From Tissierella sp. (GTDB lineage: Bacteria > Bacillota > Clostridia > Tissierellales > Tissierellaceae), in contig JAAYGX010000077.1 in the NCBI GenBank assembly GCA_012735585.1, positions 31,998 through 95,997 on the forward strand: DNA of 64,000 nucleotides, read 5' to 3'. The stretch's first letter is position 1. Each line of letters starts with the position of its first letter. Below are positions 1 to 9,469 of the stretch, one piece after another. Both the position numbers and the translations under genes were made by a program. Under the pieces are notes generated by a model that worked only from the letters and a program-made list of their open reading frames with translations, was not told where the DNA came from and searched no databases.

Positions 1-239
1 TTCCTCCCTTTATATTATATGAAATCGTTTTTCTATATATAGAATACCATATTGAGAATATATATGCAATATGTAATTAAATTTATTAGAAATTTATTGT
101 TTTTCCCCTATTTGTCTATATTTTTATCAATTATTGAGAATAAATTATTAATATGAAGGTATTTTTTATAATTTGTTATATTGATAATAATTTATTATTA
201 GAATATAATATATTCACTATCGTATTTATAGGAGGTCAC

Positions 240-920
240 ATGGAAAAGGATATAATGTTATATTACATAGAAATTGTTGAACTTTTAGGACTTACTCTTG
301 GACCAAGTTATGAAATTGTTCTTTATGACTTAAGAAGGGAAGATAGAAATATTATTGCCATAGCAAATGGACACGTCGGCGGCCGAAGTGTAGGTGCTCC
401 TCTTACTGAATCTATTCTAAAATCCATAGTTTCTAAAGAATATGAGAATATTAATTATAAGGCCAATTATAATAGTGTTTCTAAAAATAATAAAATATTT
501 CGCTCCTCTACTCTTTATATAAAAGATGCTAATAATAATTTAATAGGACTATTGTGTATCAACTTTGATGATACTCACTTTAAGGATCTTACTGCTCAAT
601 TAATGTCTTTAATACATCCTGACGAAGTAATTGAAAAGATTAATTTTGAGAAACTTGAAGATATTAAATTCTCTGATGAGTCGGATACAATTGGTGCTAC
701 TATGGAAGAAGTGGCAGATGCTGCTATTGATAGGGTTTTAAAAAATAGCTCTGTGCCTGTTGAACGATTAAATAAAAGCGAAAGAATTGAAATAGTTAGG
801 ATTTTAGACGATAAAGGTATATTTATGCTTAAAGGCGCAGTATCCTATGTTGCCAAACTACTTCACAGCTCTGAAGCTACAATCTATAGATATCTAAATG
901 ATATAAATTCTAATAAGTAA
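240..920 (+). CDS. YheO/DauR-type PAS-HTH transcriptional regulator
   Basis: 226 residues from the ATG at 240, which has an AGGAGG site at 230-235; an in-frame ATG at 153 is not used because it lacks a ribosome site. Residues 1-115 fit the YheO-like PAS domain (an NGHVGGRSVGAPLT segment follows the first strands). Residues 170-226 fit the helix-turn-helix domain of DauR/YheO proteins, ending in GAVSYVAKLLHSSEATIYRYL. Known members are DNA-binding regulators, DauR controlling D-arginine catabolism. The ligand here is not visible and the neighbours (chemoreceptor, fdhD-tat) do not reveal a target. Confidence 0.85.
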   Translation: MEKDIMLYYIEIVELLGLTLGPSYEIVLYDLRREDRNIIAIANGHVGGRSVGAPLTESILKSIVSKEYENINYKANYNSVSKNNKIFRSSTLYIKDANNNLIGLLCINFDDTHFKDLTAQLMSLIHPDEVIEKINFEKLEDIKFSDESDTIGATMEEVADAAIDRVLKNSSVPVERLNKSERIEIVRILDDKGIFMLKGAVSYVAKLLHSSEATIYRYLNDINSNK

Positions 921-985
921 AAAGTGTTTTGATCAATCTTTATATTAAGAAATTAATCTTTAATGGCTTAAATCTAAAGTTTTAC

Positions 986-1012
986 TAAAGATTGTTATAT
1001 ATTTGCCGATAT
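986..1012 (+). promoter_or_regulatory. Sigma-D (FliA-type) promoter of chemoreceptor gene
   Basis: TAAA at 986-989, a 15-nt spacer, then GCCGATAT at 1005-1012. This is an exact match to the B. subtilis SigD motif (TAAA-N15-GCCGATAT). The chemoreceptor start lies 70 nt downstream. The second chemoreceptor in this window has the same -10 element. Confidence 0.85.
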
Positions 1013-1081
1013 ATATTAAGTGGGCCAAAATTTGGTAAATCACTTAATATATTTAAATCTTATTATAAGGAGACTAAATAC

Positions 1082-3220
1082 ATGAAGCTTAAATCTATGA
1101 AGAAGTTAGAATCTGGTAATAAGTTTAAACTAAAAGAAAAATTTAAGTCTTTTAAAGGGGCCAAAGTTTCAGATAAGTTTAGGCTTAGGAAAAAAACTTT
1201 TAATAAAAATTCTATTAAAATTCGGTTATTAATCATACCTATAGTTTTAGTCACATTGATTATAGCTGCCATTGGACTAGTTTCAACTTTAAATACAAAG
1301 AAAAGCCTACTGAATGAAATGAGTTCAAACGGAGAGTTTGTGTCCCAGGAATTTGCAGCTAGAATGGCAGGCAACTCTAAATCTTTAAAAATTATTAATA
1401 CGATTGCTGAAGATGATATCAGAACTGCGGCTAGGTTTGTCTTTGAGGATCAAGAGGAGTTAAGTAGCGAAAGAATAACCCAGTTAGCAAGGGATTTAGG
1501 TGTTGAGCAAATTCATTATTATAACACTGATGGAGTTACTATATATGCAAATATTCCAGATTTTGTTGGGTGGTTACCCAGTGAAGACCATATCTTATAT
1601 GACTTTTTCAGAAGTAGCGAAAATGAATTAATGGAAGACATTAGGTATGAAGATATCACAGGCTCTTTTTATAAATTTGGAACTATTAAAAATCCTGATG
1701 GCACTTGGATACAGATTGGAATAAATGCTGATCAAGTCCATGCCTTAGCCGAGGAATTTAGTTATCAGACCCTTATGAGTGAACTAGGTTCTATTGAAGG
1801 GATTATGTATGCATCTTTTGCTGGTACAGATTTAAAAATTGCTGCCCATAATATTGAAAGCACCGTAGGTTTGGACCTATCTCAAGATATTGGAACTCTT
1901 ACAGCAATTGTTGATGGTATTCCATATGCGTCAGAGTATATATTTGGGCTAGAAAGGACTCCAGTTTATGATTTAGCATATCCAGTTTTTGTAGATGGTG
2001 AACTTATAGGAGCACTAAATATTGGTTTTTCTATGGAGAATATACAATCGGCTATTCATAACAACCAAATAATTATATGGGTTACTGGATTCGTAGGACT
2101 TTTACTAATAGGCATTATATTGTTCTCTACATCTAATTATGCAATTAAAACTACAAATAAATTAAAAGAACTGATGAATTTTATGGCATCAGGAGATTTT
2201 AGCAAAACAGTACCAAAAGATTTAATAAGTAAAGAAGATGAATTTGGTGAAATATCCAAGTCCGTTGATATCATGCAAAACTCTGTAAGGAATATTATAA
2301 AAGGCGTATTACAAAAGTCCGAAATGGTAGCTGCCCACTCTGAAGAACTAACAGCGACTACTCACCAATCTACTTTAGCTGCTGAAGAAGTATCTAGAGC
2401 TATCGAAGGTATCGCTAGGGGGGCCAGTGAGCAAGCCAGAGAGACAGAGCAAGGCTTTGATTCAGTTGTGGAGTTGGGAAATGCAGTTGTTCACAATATT
2501 AAATACATAGAAGAATTAAATAATTCAACAGAAAAGGTGAACCAACTTAAAAATGAAGGTGCTGAACTAATTGAGGAGTTGGTAGAAAAGACCAGTTTAA
2601 GTAATCAATCCTCTAAACAAATTAAAGAAGTTATCAATAATACAAACCAAAGTGCCAATCGTATAGTTACAGCTAGTGATATGATAAAAAGTATTGCTGA
2701 GCAAACTAATCTTCTAGCTTTAAATGCTGCTATAGAGGCTGCTAGAGCAGGAGAGTCAGGCAAGGGATTTGCTGTTGTTGCAGATGAAATTAGAAAACTA
2801 GCGGAACAATCCAATAAGTTTACTGAAGAAATTGGCATCATCATTAGAGATCTTACAGATAAAACATCCATGGCTGTAAAAATCATGGATGAGGTTGAAA
2901 AAATCGGGAATTCCCAAAATACAAGCGTAAGTATGACTAGCAATAAATTTGATGGAATTGCTGAATCTATAGAAGAAATGAAAAAAGCTATAGATACTGT
3001 AAATACATCCAGTAGGGAAATGGGTCTTCAGAAAGAAAAAATGACTAAAATAATAGAAAATCTTTCAGCAATATCAGAAGAAAATGCTGCAGGAAGCCAA
3101 GAGGCCTCTGCATCTGTAGAAGAACAAACAGCTGCTATGCTAGAAATCTCAAATTCAAGTGAAGAACTTGCACATATTGCAGAAGAACTTAATTCTGAGG
3201 TAGAGAGATTTATTATATAA
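1082..3220 (+). CDS. Methyl-accepting chemotaxis protein (Cache sensor)
   Basis: 712 residues from the ATG at 1082, preceded by AAGGAGA; the upstream in-frame ATG at 992 would overlap the sigma-D promoter and is rejected. A lysine-rich cytoplasmic tail of about 44 residues precedes TM1 (about 45-70). Then come a Cache-like extracellular sensor (about 75-330), TM2 (about 331-352), a HAMP domain, and a methyl-accepting signalling domain whose hairpin tip reads [19 protein letters not shown]. It would signal to CheA/CheW. It is a close paralogue of the receptor at 28764-30812 but has the longer basic N-terminus. The ligand is unknown. Confidence 0.93.
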   Translation: MKLKSMKKLESGNKFKLKEKFKSFKGAKVSDKFRLRKKTFNKNSIKIRLLIIPIVLVTLIIAAIGLVSTLNTKKSLLNEMSSNGEFVSQEFAARMAGNSKSLKIINTIAEDDIRTAARFVFEDQEELSSERITQLARDLGVEQIHYYNTDGVTIYANIPDFVGWLPSEDHILYDFFRSSENELMEDIRYEDITGSFYKFGTIKNPDGTWIQIGINADQVHALAEEFSYQTLMSELGSIEGIMYASFAGTDLKIAAHNIESTVGLDLSQDIGTLTAIVDGIPYASEYIFGLERTPVYDLAYPVFVDGELIGALNIGFSMENIQSAIHNNQIIIWVTGFVGLLLIGIILFSTSNYAIKTTNKLKELMNFMASGDFSKTVPKDLISKEDEFGEISKSVDIMQNSVRNIIKGVLQKSEMVAAHSEELTATTHQSTLAAEEVSRAIEGIARGASEQARETEQGFDSVVELGNAVVHNIKYIEELNNSTEKVNQLKNEGAELIEELVEKTSLSNQSSKQIKEVINNTNQSANRIVTASDMIKSIAEQTNLLALNAAIEAARAGESGKGFAVVADEIRKLAEQSNKFTEEIGIIIRDLTDKTSMAVKIMDEVEKIGNSQNTSVSMTSNKFDGIAESIEEMKKAIDTVNTSSREMGLQKEKMTKIIENLSAISEENAAGSQEASASVEEQTAAMLEISNSSEELAHIAEELNSEVERFII

Positions 3221-3249
3221 ATAAGGGCCATTGAGCCCTTATTTTATTT
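3220..3249 (+). terminator. Intrinsic terminator after chemoreceptor gene
   Basis: Inverted repeat AATAAGGGC / GCCCTTATT around a short loop, followed by a T-rich tract. It begins at the last base of the chemoreceptor stop codon. Confidence 0.8.
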
Positions 3250-3307
3250 GGCTTCATCTCATGATCCCCTCTTTATGACTCCTTATACTAATAGTTTGAT
3301 AAAGTAT

Positions 3308-3336
3308 TTGCAATCTTTTTGTTTTTATATTATAAT
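3308..3336 (+). promoter_or_regulatory. Sigma-A promoter for fdhD-tat genes
   Basis: TTGCAA at 3308-3313, 17-nt spacer, TATAAT at 3331-3336. The fdhD-like TTG start lies about 33 nt further on. No terminator is seen before tatC ends, so it may drive all four genes. Confidence 0.65.
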
Positions 3337-3368
3337 TCAAATATGGATATAAGTAAGGTGGTGATTAA

Positions 3369-4097
3369 TTGAAGAAGAACGAATTATATTCTGCTGTTGA
3401 AATGCCTGTTGAATTGTGGGTTAATGATAAAATACTTACTACTTTTATGTGTACACCTTTTGATTTAGAGGATATGGCTATAGGTCATTTATTGACTCGT
3501 GGGCTAGTAAAAGATATATCTAATATAAGTAACATTAAAGTAGATGTAGATACATATCAAATCTTTGTTATAACTGACGGCCCTGTATCTAACAAGCTTT
3601 ATAGTGTACCTGAATTTGTCCTTAGTGGTACATCTTCTGTGGACAAGTTTAATGACAATATATATAAGGTTCCTAAAATTCGTAGTGATTTTTCTATTAA
3701 GCTGACTAAGATCATTGAGTTTGCAAAACTCTTGGAAAAAGAGGCAATTATATATAATACAACTGGTGGTGTGCACGGCGCTATAGTGGCAGAAACTAAT
3801 AGCGGTAAATATTTTGTCAGAGAAGATATCGGCAGACATTGTGCGGTTGATAAAGCTGTCGGAGCGTTTGCAAAGGAGGGTTTAAACTTTTCTAATGCTA
3901 TCATCTCTACAACTGGCAGGATATCCTTAGATATGCTCTTAAAATCCGCTGTTGTTCAAATTCCTGTTGTATCATCTTTGAAATATCCTAGCGACATGGG
4001 TATAAATCTAGCAAATCACTATGGTGTATCTATTGTTTCAAGGATTCTATCTGAAAATCCCCTGGTGTACACAAATAAACAGAGGATCAGTGTATAA
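3369..4097 (+). CDS. fdhD: FdhD-like sulfurtransferase without the catalytic cysteines
   Basis: 242 residues, TTG start behind AAGGTGGTGA. FdhD family members pass sulfur from IscS/NifS-type desulfurases to the molybdenum or tungsten cofactor of formate dehydrogenases. Family segments visible here are TPFDLEDMAIGHLLTRG near the N-terminus, TTGGVHGAIVAE, REDIGRHCAVDKAVGAF and the STTGRISLDMLLKSA region. The usual CGxCG-type catalytic loop is replaced by SGTSSVDKF, with no cysteine. A Cys occurs in GRHC, where Asn or Val is common. It may bind cofactor without sulfur transfer, or use another residue. Its place beside tat and Mo/W genes supports a cofactor-related role. Confidence 0.8.
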   Translation: MKKNELYSAVEMPVELWVNDKILTTFMCTPFDLEDMAIGHLLTRGLVKDISNISNIKVDVDTYQIFVITDGPVSNKLYSVPEFVLSGTSSVDKFNDNIYKVPKIRSDFSIKLTKIIEFAKLLEKEAIIYNTTGGVHGAIVAETNSGKYFVREDIGRHCAVDKAVGAFAKEGLNFSNAIISTTGRISLDMLLKSAVVQIPVVSSLKYPSDMGINLANHYGVSIVSRILSENPLVYTNKQRISV

Positions 4098-4173
4098 CTT
4101 TAAATGTAACATCAGATAAAATACAAGACACTTTTTCCTTACTAACAAAGTAAATAAATTAGGGGTGATAGAA

Positions 4174-4341
4174 ATGTTTGGAATTCATAAAATTGGCATA
4201 GGTGAACTTATACTTATATTGGCAATTGTTTTGGTAATATTTGGTCCTTCTAAGCTTCCGGAACTGGGCAAAACAATGGGCCAAACTATTAAGTCCTTCA
4301 GGACAGGGATGAATAAGAAAGACAACGATACTGGCATTTAA
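4174..4341 (+). CDS. tatA: Twin-arginine translocase subunit TatA (first copy)
   Basis: A 55-residue reading frame starting at ATG 4174 behind AGGGGTGATAG. It has one N-terminal membrane helix ([14 protein letters not shown]), the family hinge [11 protein letters not shown], and an amphipathic helix ending in a charged tail. TatA oligomers form the pore for folded Tat substrates. It is followed by a second tatA and tatC, with no tatB, as is usual in Gram-positive bacteria. Confidence 0.9.
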   Translation: MFGIHKIGIGELILILAIVLVIFGPSKLPELGKTMGQTIKSFRTGMNKKDNDTGI

Positions 4342-4435
4342 AATAAATAATCAAGGTCTATTAGAATGTAGTAAATATGGTACTTATAGAGTATCGAAAC
4401 TAGCAAACACTTATTAAATAAGGAGGAGTTGTATA

Positions 4436-4627
4436 ATGGGACTTGCTAAAATAGGAATGGGAGAATTGATATTAATTTTTATGATTGCTTTAGTAATCTT
4501 TGGACCTGCGAAATTACCTGAACTTGGAAGATCTATGGGGGAAGCAATAAAACAATTTAAAAATTCATCTAAAGATATTGTAGATGATATCAATAATTCC
4601 TTTGATGATAGTAAAAAAGAGGTATAA
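4436..4627 (+). CDS. tatA: Twin-arginine translocase subunit TatA (second copy)
   Basis: 63 residues, start at 4436 with AAGGAGGAG upstream. Membrane helix GELILIFMIALVIF, hinge FGPAKLPELGRSMGEAIKQF, then a polar tail (SSKDIVDDINNSFDDSKK). The tail is longer than in the first copy. The stop codon overlaps the tatC start by one base, which indicates coupled translation. Two TatA copies may have split roles. Confidence 0.93.
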   Translation: MGLAKIGMGELILIFMIALVIFGPAKLPELGRSMGEAIKQFKNSSKDIVDDINNSFDDSKKEV

Positions 4628-5361
4628 TGAAGGATGATAATATGGAAATAGAAAATAAAAAACTAACCATAGTGGAACATCTTTCAGAATTAAGGAAAAG
4701 GATTATATCCAGTGCTATTTGTTTAATCCTTTTCTCTATATTATCTTATAATTTTTCTGAGAGACTAGTAAACGATATGATTAGTAAGGCTCCTGAAGTT
4801 AATTTTGTATTTATTGAGCCAGCTGAGCTTTTTATGTCCTATATTAAGATCTCGATAATAGGGGGTATTGGTTTCTCTCTTCCTGTTATCCTATATAATA
4901 TTTGGTTATTTATAAAGCCGGGTTTAATTCATAGCGAAAGAAAGTTAATTATTAGGTCACTTTTTCTAGGTGGGATACTTTTTATCTTAGGTGCATTATT
5001 TGCTTATATATATGTTTTACCTATGACCATTAGCTTTTTTGCAGGCTTTCAAATAGATCAAATTAAAGCAATGATAAGCTTCAGAAACTACTTATCTTTT
5101 GCTACTACCTTTGTTTTATCTTTTGGTCTTGTATTTGAAATGCCTATTTTGATGGTTATTGTGGTGAATTTGGGGTTAGTAAGTGCTAATACCCTACAAA
5201 AAAATAAAAAAATAGCTGTTTTATTAATATTTATAATAGCTGCAATACTTACACCACCAGACGTAATATCGCAAACTTTTTTAGCTGTACCAATGGTATT
5301 ATTATTTGAAGCTGGTATTTTCTTTGCAAAATTAACAGAAAAGAATAAATCAAAAAAATAA
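4627..5361 (+). CDS. tatC: Sec-independent translocase TatC
   Basis: 244 residues with six predicted membrane helices. The family start VEHLSELRKRIISS is present, as is FIKPGLIHSERK before helix 3. TatC recognises the RR signal peptide. The one probable Tat substrate in the window is the YdhY-like ferredoxin at 16315-16965. An alternative start is the ATG at 4642. Confidence 0.95.
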   Translation: MKDDNMEIENKKLTIVEHLSELRKRIISSAICLILFSILSYNFSERLVNDMISKAPEVNFVFIEPAELFMSYIKISIIGGIGFSLPVILYNIWLFIKPGLIHSERKLIIRSLFLGGILFILGALFAYIYVLPMTISFFAGFQIDQIKAMISFRNYLSFATTFVLSFGLVFEMPILMVIVVNLGLVSANTLQKNKKIAVLLIFIIAAILTPPDVISQTFLAVPMVLLFEAGIFFAKLTEKNKSKK

Positions 5362-5367
5362 AAAAAG

Positions 5368-5412
5368 AAATTGTCAGCAAATAAATTTGTTATTTCCCGA
5401 CAATTTTTTTTT
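5368..5412. terminator. Bidirectional terminator between tatC and mogA
   Basis: Inverted repeat AAATTGTC / GACAATTT with a T tract on the + side and an A tract (T tract on the - strand) on the other. It separates convergent tatC and mogA. Confidence 0.8.
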
Positions 5413-5911
5413 ATTTTCTTGCACACTCCGTAGATTCTCCTAATAAAACTTCTAGTCCATGGTGGACACTTTCTAAGATATAATCAAGAGACTCTTTTAC
5501 AGCCTTGGGGCTACCTGGTAAGTTAATAATTAGTGTCTGATTTCTTATACCTGATACTCCTCTAGAAAGCATCGCTCTTGGTGTAATCTGAAGACTATGG
5601 AACCTTATTGCTTCAGATATACCGCTTGCCATTCTATTACAAGCTTTGATTGTAGCCTCAGGAGTTACATCTCTAAGACTAAATCCAGTTCCTCCCGTTG
5701 TCAATATTAGATCTAGCGATAGATGATCTGCCATAAAAATCAATTCCTTTAAAATAATATCTTCTTCATCAGGAACTATAACTTTTCTGGCTACCGCATA
5801 TCCTTTATCTTTTACAAGTCCTTCTATTACCTCTCCAGACTTATCTACTCTTTCTCCTGCATAACCCTTATCACTTACTGTTACTATACCCACCTTAAAT
5901 ATTCCAATCAC
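5411..5911 (-). CDS. mogA: Molybdopterin adenylyltransferase (MogA/MoaB family)
   Basis: 166 residues. MogA adenylates molybdopterin before metal insertion by MoeA. Visible motifs are VGIVTVSDKGYAGERVDKSG at the N-terminus, LILTTGGTGFSLRDVTPEA, and the LINLPGSPKAVKESLD loop. The start is uncertain: GTG at 5911 has its purine-rich site directly adjacent, and a GTG six codons later is possible. It is the last gene of the cofactor/uptake unit that runs down from 13193. Confidence 0.92.
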   Translation of the reverse strand: MIGIFKVGIVTVSDKGYAGERVDKSGEVIEGLVKDKGYAVARKVIVPDEEDIILKELIFMADHLSLDLILTTGGTGFSLRDVTPEATIKACNRMASGISEAIRFHSLQITPRAMLSRGVSGIRNQTLIINLPGSPKAVKESLDYILESVHHGLEVLLGESTECARK

Positions 5912-5944
5912 CTTCCCTTAGATTATTTCACACGCTTCCAACAA

Positions 5945-7003
5945 TTAATTACTTAATAATAGTATATCTTCCTTATCAAAATAGAGAAAAACTAATTTTT
6001 TATTTTTTATTTCTTCAAATTTATACTCTGAAATTTCCATATAAATTTGGTGTTTCAAATTTTTGTCTTCTAAATTTACTGGCACAAGAGTTACTGTATA
6101 GGAAAATAGATTATTTATTATATTTACTATCCTAAACTTAAAAGCATTTTCTTTTTTATTATCTGAGGTTATCTTTAGTTTGTGTGGATAGATTCCTATA
6201 TACTTTAAATCATTACTCACTATATTGCTTGAAGCTAATTCTATATCTAGATCAGGAAGATATACCCTATTGGCTCCAATCTTTTTCGCAGAAAAAATAT
6301 TTTTACACCCTGTTAGCATTGCAGTAGTATAAGTCTTGGGATTATATAATAGATTAGATTTTGTGTTAATTTCTTCTATCCTTCCATTGTTAAATACTGC
6401 AATTTTGTCACAAATCCTAAAAACTTCATCCTTATCATGGGATACATACAAGGTGCTGCCTTTATGCCCTTTTAATATGTCCTTCAGTTTATGTTCCATT
6501 TGCCATCTCAAATGCTCATCTAATGCAGAAAATGGTTCGTCTAACATTAATATTTTAGGATTATTAACTAGCATCCTAGCTAATGCTACTCTTTGCTGCT
6601 GCCCACCAGATAATTCATGGGGATAATTGTCTTCTAATCCTTCTAAAGAAAAGTCCTCAATCTTATTTCTTATTATTTTTTCCATATTATTAGTATTTTT
6701 AGGTATTGCTATGGCGATATTTTGCTTTAAAGACATATTGGGGAAAAGAGCATAATTTTGAAATAATAAGCCAACTTCTCTACTTTGAGGAGTCAAATTA
6801 ATTTTCTTTTTACTATCAAAGAGTACCTTCCCATTAAGAATGATTAAACCATGATCAGGTTTTTCAACTCCTGCTATACATTTTAATGTCATGCTTTTCC
6901 CACATCCCGAGGCTCCAAAAAGTGCTAAAACTTCACCATTCACTTCAAACTCTACATCTATTTTAAAGTTTTCAAATTCTTTTTTTATCTTAACATAAAG
7001 CAC
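5945..7003 (-). CDS. modC: Molybdate/tungstate ABC transporter ATPase ModC
   Basis: 352 residues. Walker A is GASGCGKS, the signature is LSGGQQQR, Walker B is ILMLDEPFSALD, followed by an H loop (VSHDKDEV). The C-terminal about 110 residues are the TOBE-like region expected of ModC, though diverged. The GTG start overlaps the modB stop (TAGTG) with GGAGAT upstream. Whether molybdate or tungstate is the main substrate cannot be read from the sequence. Confidence 0.93.
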   Translation of the reverse strand: MLYVKIKKEFENFKIDVEFEVNGEVLALFGASGCGKSMTLKCIAGVEKPDHGLIILNGKVLFDSKKKINLTPQSREVGLLFQNYALFPNMSLKQNIAIAIPKNTNNMEKIIRNKIEDFSLEGLEDNYPHELSGGQQQRVALARMLVNNPKILMLDEPFSALDEHLRWQMEHKLKDILKGHKGSTLYVSHDKDEVFRICDKIAVFNNGRIEEINTKSNLLYNPKTYTTAMLTGCKNIFSAKKIGANRVYLPDLDIELASSNIVSNDLKYIGIYPHKLKITSDNKKENAFKFRIVNIINNLFSYTVTLVPVNLEDKNLKHQIYMEISEYKFEEIKNKKLVFLYFDKEDILLLSN

Positions 7004-7692
7004 TACTTATCTCCCTTTCCTACTTTCCCTTTCTGCATACTTTCAAGCTTACTCATCATAATCATGGAAGATAGGGAGATGATTGCCAATATCATAACCC
7101 ATTTATAAGCTAACGATCGATTTCCTGCTTGTACTGCGCTATATACAGCAACAGACATGGTTTGTGTTTTTCCAGGAATATTCCCTGCAATCATAATTGT
7201 AGCACCAAATTCTCCTAATCCACGAGCAAATGCTAATACTGTACCAGCCATGATACTAGAAGAAGAATTAGGAAGTATTATTTTAAAAAATATTTTATGA
7301 TTAGATAAGCCTAATGTCTTAGCTACATATATTATATTTTTATCTAGTTGCTCAAAAGCCCCCCTAGCAGTCCGATACATTAGAGGAAAAGCCACAACTA
7401 TAGATGCTATTATTGTTGCAGCCTGGGAAAACATAATTGATATATCATATTGACTTAGAAATTTACCAAGTACACTATTTCTTCCTAAAAGTACCAATAA
7501 GAGAAATCCTACTACCGTAGGAGGCAAAACTAGTGGAAGTAACAAGACGCCATCTACGATGCCTTTTAATTTTTTCAATCTTGTTGTAGTTAAATAAGCA
7601 GCATATATACCTAAAATAAATGTTATTATAGTTGCTATGCTGGCTGCTTTCAAAGATATTAATAAAGGGGAATAATCCATACTATCATCCAT
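7003..7692 (-). CDS. modB: Molybdate/tungstate ABC transporter permease ModB
   Basis: 229 residues with five to six membrane helices. The binding-protein-dependent permease EAA loop is AKTLGLSNHKIFFKIILP, followed by ARGLGEFGATIMIAGNIPGKTQT, typical of ModB. The start at 7692 has a weak ribosome site, and an ATG four codons later is an alternative. It lies between modA and modC. Confidence 0.94.
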   Translation of the reverse strand: MDDSMDYSPLLISLKAASIATIITFILGIYAAYLTTTRLKKLKGIVDGVLLLPLVLPPTVVGFLLLVLLGRNSVLGKFLSQYDISIMFSQAATIIASIVVAFPLMYRTARGAFEQLDKNIIYVAKTLGLSNHKIFFKIILPNSSSSIMAGTVLAFARGLGEFGATIMIAGNIPGKTQTMSVAVYSAVQAGNRSLAYKWVMILAIISLSSMIMMSKLESMQKGKVGKGDK

Positions 7693-7706
7693 TTCTATTG
7701 AGCAAA

Positions 7707-8516
7707 CTATTTTATTGTAAAACCATATTTTTTAAATACTTCTTTAGCTTCATCTGTAAATAGGAAATCTAGAAATTCTTGTGCTTCATTTACATATTTA
7801 CTTTCTTTTACAATTCCTACAGGATAGCCAACTTCTTTATGGCTTCCCTCAGGTGCCTCACTAACAATTTTTATACCATTAGCTATGTAAGCATCTGTTG
7901 CATATACTAGGCCACAATCTACTTCTCCATTTTCTATCCAGGTCAATGCTGTCCTAACATCACTAGCCAATACAAATTTTGAATCTAACTTATCCATTAT
8001 TTTTAAATTATTAAATATTTCCTCACTATATTGACCCACAGGTACACTGCTAGGATCTCCTATAGCTATTGTATTAACTCTGCTATCTATTAAATCTTCA
8101 AAAGATTCGATCTCTAATTTACTATCTTTAGGAACAATAAGGACTATTTTATTTACTAATAATGTGTTTATAGTTTCATCTATCATATATCCACCTTGTT
8201 GTAAAACCTTCATTTGTCTTTGTGCTGCCGACATAAATATATCAACGGGTGCTCCTTCTTCTATCTGTGTTTGCAATGCTCCAGAGCTTCCAAAAGAATA
8301 ATTTATCTTTACTTCAGTGGTTCTATCCTCATATATATCCTTCAACTCATTTAATACATCTGTTAAACTAGCTGCTGCAGAAACAAGCAATTTAACTTCT
8401 TCTGAAGCCCTATCTTTTGAGTCTACCTTATTATCTACTTCATCTTTGATGCATCCTACTAGGGCTACTATAACTAATAAAAAAATACTAATTAATAAAC
8501 CCCTTCTTTTTAGCAT
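7707..8516 (-). CDS. modA: Molybdate/tungstate-binding lipoprotein ModA
   Basis: 269 residues from the ATG at 8516; a GTG at 8531 is also open, but AAGGTGG lies just before it and suits the ATG. A lipoprotein signal ends in VALVGC. Family motifs are SAAASLTDVLNELKDIYE, YSFGSSGALQTQIEEGAPVDIF and DCGLVYATDA. It captures the oxyanion outside the membrane and delivers it to ModBC. Confidence 0.93.
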   Translation of the reverse strand: MLKRRGLLISIFLLVIVALVGCIKDEVDNKVDSKDRASEEVKLLVSAAASLTDVLNELKDIYEDRTTEVKINYSFGSSGALQTQIEEGAPVDIFMSAAQRQMKVLQQGGYMIDETINTLLVNKIVLIVPKDSKLEIESFEDLIDSRVNTIAIGDPSSVPVGQYSEEIFNNLKIMDKLDSKFVLASDVRTALTWIENGEVDCGLVYATDAYIANGIKIVSEAPEGSHKEVGYPVGIVKESKYVNEAQEFLDFLFTDEAKEVFKKYGFTIK

Positions 8517-8563
8517 GATTTTAAACGCCACCTTAATGTATTATTATTTTACTACAATCTTCA

Positions 8564-9469
8564 TTAAATTACTTCTATTGAGTCCCCTATTCGTATTGTT
8601 CCACCTTGAATAATCTTGGTAAATATACCTTCTGTAGGCATTACACACTTTCCTACTTTCCGGGATATTTCACATCCTGTATGACACTTCTTTCCAATCT
8701 GTGTTAATTCTTGTATCGTCTCTCCAATTTTAAATTTGGTTCCTACAGGTAATGAATACAGATCTATTCCTTCTGTAGTTATATTCTCCGCAAATACTCC
8801 AGGTGATAAGTTTTCTACACCCATATTTTCCATCTTATTAAAACTTTCAATTCCCAATAAGCTTACCTGTCTATGCCAATCTCCACCATGGGCATCATCT
8901 TTTAATCCAAAGTTTTTTACAAATACGCCTTCATTAATAGGGGTCTTTATTACTCCTTTTTTATCAGAAATATTTATAGAAATTATTTTTCCTTTAGTAT
9001 CTTTTCTCATATAGTCACCTGATTTCCCGCCAGTTTTTTTAATTACTTTTATATCTTTTATTTCCATATCTTTATCTATTGCTTTACACATATCATATAT
9101 AGTTAAACAAGTTATAGACACTGCAGTTAATGCTTCAATCTCTACACCTGTTTTCCCTTCAGTATTTACAGTGGCTTCTACTTGAATACCATTATCCAAA
9201 TACTTAAACTCAATATTTGCTCCAGTTAGAAAGATATTATGACACATAGGCATCAAATCACTCGTCTTTTTCGCACCCATTATTCCAGCTACTTGAGCTA
9301 CAGATAAGACATCGCCCTTTTTCATCATTCCATTCTTAATTCTTTCAAGGGTTTCTTTTTTCATAATAATTTTTCCATGGGCTACAGCTGTTCTTTTGGT
9401 ATTATCCTTTTCTCCAACCTCCACCATATGAGCCCTACCACTTTCATTAAAATGACTTAAATCCATCAT
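8564..9469 (-). CDS. moaC: MoaC-MOSC fusion protein
   Basis: 301 residues. Residues 1-155 are MoaC, cyclic pyranopterin monophosphate synthase, with LSHFNESGRAHMVEV, LMPMCHNIFLTG, EGKTGVEIEALTAVS and MCKAIDKDM ahead of KTGGKSG. Residues 160-301 are a MOSC domain (HGGDWHRQVSLLGIES, SPGVFAENITTEGIDL, IGKKCHTGCEISRKVGKCVM), a domain linked to sulfur handling in molybdenum cofactor proteins. The start overlaps the moaA stop by one base; either of the first two ATGs can serve. Confidence 0.93.
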   Translation of the reverse strand: MMDLSHFNESGRAHMVEVGEKDNTKRTAVAHGKIIMKKETLERIKNGMMKKGDVLSVAQVAGIMGAKKTSDLMPMCHNIFLTGANIEFKYLDNGIQVEATVNTEGKTGVEIEALTAVSITCLTIYDMCKAIDKDMEIKDIKVIKKTGGKSGDYMRKDTKGKIISINISDKKGVIKTPINEGVFVKNFGLKDDAHGGDWHRQVSLLGIESFNKMENMGVENLSPGVFAENITTEGIDLYSLPVGTKFKIGETIQELTQIGKKCHTGCEISRKVGKCVMPTEGIFTKIIQGGTIRIGDSIEVI

